Positions 13,858-15,949 of a DNA stretch of 15,949 bases are shown piece by piece. The notes beneath the pieces are model-generated. The model searched no databases, was not told where the DNA came from, and saw nothing but the letters and a program-made list of their open reading frames with translations. Source of the stretch: an uncultured bacterium. Lineage in GTDB: Bacteria; Actinomycetota; Coriobacteriia; Coriobacteriales; Eggerthellaceae. A program made the position numbers and the translations under genes. Where the stretch lies: NCBI GenBank assembly GCA_905214325.1, contig CAJMLT010000035.1, forward strand, positions 1 to 15,949, written 5' to 3'. How positions within the stretch are numbered: the stretch's first letter is position 1; the number at the start of each line of letters is the position of its first letter.

Positions 13858-15792
13858 TTAAATATCGAGAAAACGAACGTCGAGCGCGTGTTTCTGGATG
13901 AAATCCTTACGAGGCTCCACCTGATCGCCCATCAGCTCACTCACGACACGCTCCGCTTCGGCGGCATCATCGATACTCACCTGAAGAAGGGTGCGGGAAT
14001 CGGGCTCCATCGTTGTTTCCCATAACTGTTCGGGATCCATTTCTCCCAAACCTTTATAACGCTGAAGGGATATGCCGTCTTTATCGCCTAGTTCTTCCAA
14101 GCGGGCGGTCAAAGCATCATCGTTGAAGATGTATTCCAGTTTCTTACCGCCCTTTTTCTTCAAACCATAAAGCGGTGGCTGAGCGATATAGATATATCCA
14201 CGCTGGATAAGTTCAGGCATATAACGGTAGAAAAACGTCAGCAGAAGACAACGGATATGGGCGCCGTCGACGTCGGCATCGGTCATGATGATAATGCGAT
14301 GATACCGTGCTTGGTCAGCATTGAAGTCTTCGCCGATGTTGGTACCGATAGCGGTGATGAGCGATGAAATGGTATCCGATGAAAGGGAACGATGGAGTCC
14401 CGCACGTTCCACGTTGAGGATTTTACCGCGCAGAGGCATGATAGCCTGATATTTACGATCGCGGGCTTGTTTAGCGGAACCACCTGCGGAATCACCCTCG
14501 ACGATGAAAATTTCGGAGTCGGCAGGGTTTCTGCTGGAACAGTCGGCTAACTTTCCGGGCAGAGCAAATGAATCCAAAACGCCTTTACGACGGGTCATCT
14601 CACGGGCTTTGCGTGCCGCTTCGCGGGCCTTTAAAGCCTGAGATGCTTTATTGATAATGCGCTTCGCGGGAGCGGGATTCTCCTCTAAGTATTCGGCGAG
14701 CCCTTGAGTCACCGCCGTCTGCACGAGACCACGGATTTCGGTGTTACCCAGTTTCGATTTCGTCTGTCCTTCGAATTGAGGGTCGCGCAATTTGACGGAA
14801 ATAACTGCGGCAAGACCTTCACGGGTGTCATCACCGGAAAGATTACTGTCCTTTTCTTTGAGGATTCCCTTGGTACGGGCGTAATCGTTGATGGTACGGG
14901 TAAGTCCCTGTTTGAAACCATCGAGATGGGTACCACCATCGATGGTGTTGATATTGTTGGCGAAGGCCATAACACCATTGGAAGAATAGGAAGACGACCA
15001 CTGCATGGCTACTTCAACCACGCCATCGGCATTTTCCGCTTCGAAATAAATAGGCTTATTGAGAACTTCTTTATTCTGGTTGAGGAATTTTACGAAATCC
15101 TGCAAACCACCCATAGCCTGGAACACCTCATGAACGGGTTTACCATCTTCACCGAGTTTACGTTCATCGGTCAAAGTGATTTTCAGCCCTTTATTGAGAA
15201 ACGACATCTCACGGAATCGTGCCGCAAGAGTCATGTAGTCATATTCGGTGGTTTCTTTGAAGATCTCCGGATCGGGCCAAAATGTTACCGTGGTACCGTT
15301 TTTCTTTGATGAACCTATCTTATGAAGCTTTTCTTTGGTCTTACCATGATCGAATGAAATTTCATATTCCACTCCATCACGGCGAACCTGCACCATCAGT
15401 TTCGTTGAAAGGGCGTTAACAACGGAAACACCTACACCGTGAAGGCCGCCGGACACCTTATACCCTTCACCGCCGAATTTACCGCCGGCATGCAAGATGG
15501 TGAGTACAACTTCAACGGTGGGAATTTTTTCCTTAGGGTGTTTATCAACGGGAATACCACGTCCGTTATCGACACAGGTGATGGAATTGTCTTCATGGAT
15601 GGCCACATCGATCGTGTCGCAGTAGCCGGCGAGCGCTTCATCGACGGCATTGTCGACGACCTCATATACGAGATGATGGAGTCCGCGAGGGCCGGTTGAA
15701 CCGATATACATACCAGGGCGCTTACGAACCGCTTCCAAACCTTCGAGAACCTGAATATCGGAACCGCTGTAGTGAGTATCGTTTTTTGACAA
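13858..15792 (-). CDS. gyrB: DNA gyrase subunit B
   Basis: GyrB supplies ATP hydrolysis and the TOPRIM metal site for gyrase. The GHKL ATPase domain shows EVVDNAVDEALAG (44-55, with N48), DNGRGIP (74-80) and GGLHGVGVSVVNAL (114-127). The transducer domain follows. The TOPRIM domain has catalytic E431 in VEGDSAGGS, PLRGKILNVE (452-461) and the D504-A-D506-V-D508 metal cluster. The C-terminal QRYKGLGEM motif is intact. At 644 residues it is full length without the long insertion of some proteobacterial GyrB proteins. The start is TTG at 15792, supported by AAAAGGAG five bases upstream and by the natural N-terminus MSKNDTHYSGSDIQVLEGLE. It heads the gyrB-gyrA operon. Confidence 0.98.
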   Translation of the reverse strand: MSKNDTHYSGSDIQVLEGLEAVRKRPGMYIGSTGPRGLHHLVYEVVDNAVDEALAGYCDTIDVAIHEDNSITCVDNGRGIPVDKHPKEKIPTVEVVLTILHAGGKFGGEGYKVSGGLHGVGVSVVNALSTKLMVQVRRDGVEYEISFDHGKTKEKLHKIGSSKKNGTTVTFWPDPEIFKETTEYDYMTLAARFREMSFLNKGLKITLTDERKLGEDGKPVHEVFQAMGGLQDFVKFLNQNKEVLNKPIYFEAENADGVVEVAMQWSSSYSSNGVMAFANNINTIDGGTHLDGFKQGLTRTINDYARTKGILKEKDSNLSGDDTREGLAAVISVKLRDPQFEGQTKSKLGNTEIRGLVQTAVTQGLAEYLEENPAPAKRIINKASQALKAREAARKAREMTRRKGVLDSFALPGKLADCSSRNPADSEIFIVEGDSAGGSAKQARDRKYQAIMPLRGKILNVERAGLHRSLSSDTISSLITAIGTNIGEDFNADQARYHRIIIMTDADVDGAHIRCLLLTFFYRYMPELIQRGYIYIAQPPLYGLKKKGGKKLEYIFNDDALTARLEELGDKDGISLQRYKGLGEMDPEQLWETTMEPDSRTLLQVSIDDAAEAERVVSELMGDQVEPRKDFIQKHALDVRFLDI

Positions 15793-15797
15793 TCTAA

Positions 15798-15805
15798 CTC
15801 CTTTT
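15798..15805 (-). promoter_or_regulatory. ribosome binding site fixing the TTG start of gyrB
   Basis: AAAAGGAG lies five bases before TTG at 15792-15790. No ATG or GTG at a suitable distance competes with it. Confidence 0.8.
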
Positions 15806-15838
15806 AAGCTGCGTTTTCTTAAAATTTCAAGAGATGAA

Positions 15839-15847
15839 ATTATACCA
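15839..15847 (-). promoter_or_regulatory. gyrB-gyrA promoter, extended -10
   Basis: A perfect TATAAT (15844-15839) is preceded by TGG (15847-15845) on the minus strand, giving a consensus extended -10. No good -35 is seen 17 bases upstream. Transcription would start about 40 bases before gyrB. Confidence 0.72.
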
Positions 15848-15949
15848 CATGAAATGATGCGTAGATACTTATGCTAGTTTTATACATAAGAGGGATGGAG
15901 AGCCGTTCTAAGAGCACGGAAAAATTTTTTTGATTTTTGATTCACAAAT
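15848..15949. other. AT-rich region upstream of gyrB
   Basis: No coding sequence is visible. A second TATAAA-like box lies near 15880 on the minus strand. CCGT/ACGG (about 15903-15919) forms a short stem followed on the plus strand by a run of A then seven T, a weak terminator-like element. The stretch does not show the end of a recF or DUF721 gene, which often precede gyrB. Confidence 0.4.

Overview
The window looks like core chromosome of a mid-GC bacterium, with one accessory locus at its left end. gyrB-gyrA, the rpsF-ssb-rpsR-rplI operon, typA, a DUF151-type bifunctional nuclease and four tRNA genes with encoded 3' CCA are all present. Protein style, a ferredoxin-nitroreductase fusion, an AbiE-type toxin-antitoxin locus and a probable leaderless promoter fit an actinobacterium of the Coriobacteriia/Eggerthellales type. 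That placement is an inference from appearance, not from a search. Apart from the bifunctional nuclease, every supported gene is on the minus strand, so the description below reads right to left for those genes.

Layout from the left. Bases 1-51 may hold the first 17 codons of a minus-strand gene leaving the window. Bases 263-1677 hold a type IV (AbiE-like) toxin-antitoxin operon. Its antitoxin is intact and its start codon lies inside a perfect 21-bp-arm palindrome; its NTase toxin is split by a +1 shift at a run of six C. Bases 1867-3870 hold the rpsF-ssb-rpsR-rplI operon, with a terminator, a structured leader that may be the S6:S18 autoregulatory site, and a candidate promoter. Next come an unrecognised small acidic protein (3931-4419) and a 4Fe-4S/nitroreductase protein (4641-5429). 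Two tRNA-Ser genes (CGA and GGA) follow, then a stand-alone ABC ATPase, a PrsA-like lipoprotein foldase and the translational GTPase gene typA. tRNA-Ala(TGC) and tRNA-Ile(GAT) come next, each followed by its own strong hairpin. The plus-strand bifunctional nuclease follows, and the gyrB-gyrA operon fills 11314-15792, with its promoter just upstream of gyrB.

Functionally most of the window is information processing: DNA supercoiling, single-strand DNA binding, ribosomal proteins, tRNAs and ribosome-linked GTPase activity. The clearest non-housekeeping object is the AbiE-like locus. The points most worth a second look are its palindromic, apparently leaderless promoter, the frameshift in its toxin gene, the GyrA quinolone-region residues (Thr and Asn at the positions equivalent to E. 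coli Ser83 and Asp87), and the tRNA-Ile/tRNA-Ala pair standing apart from any rRNA gene. I did not find a clearly new multi-gene system.
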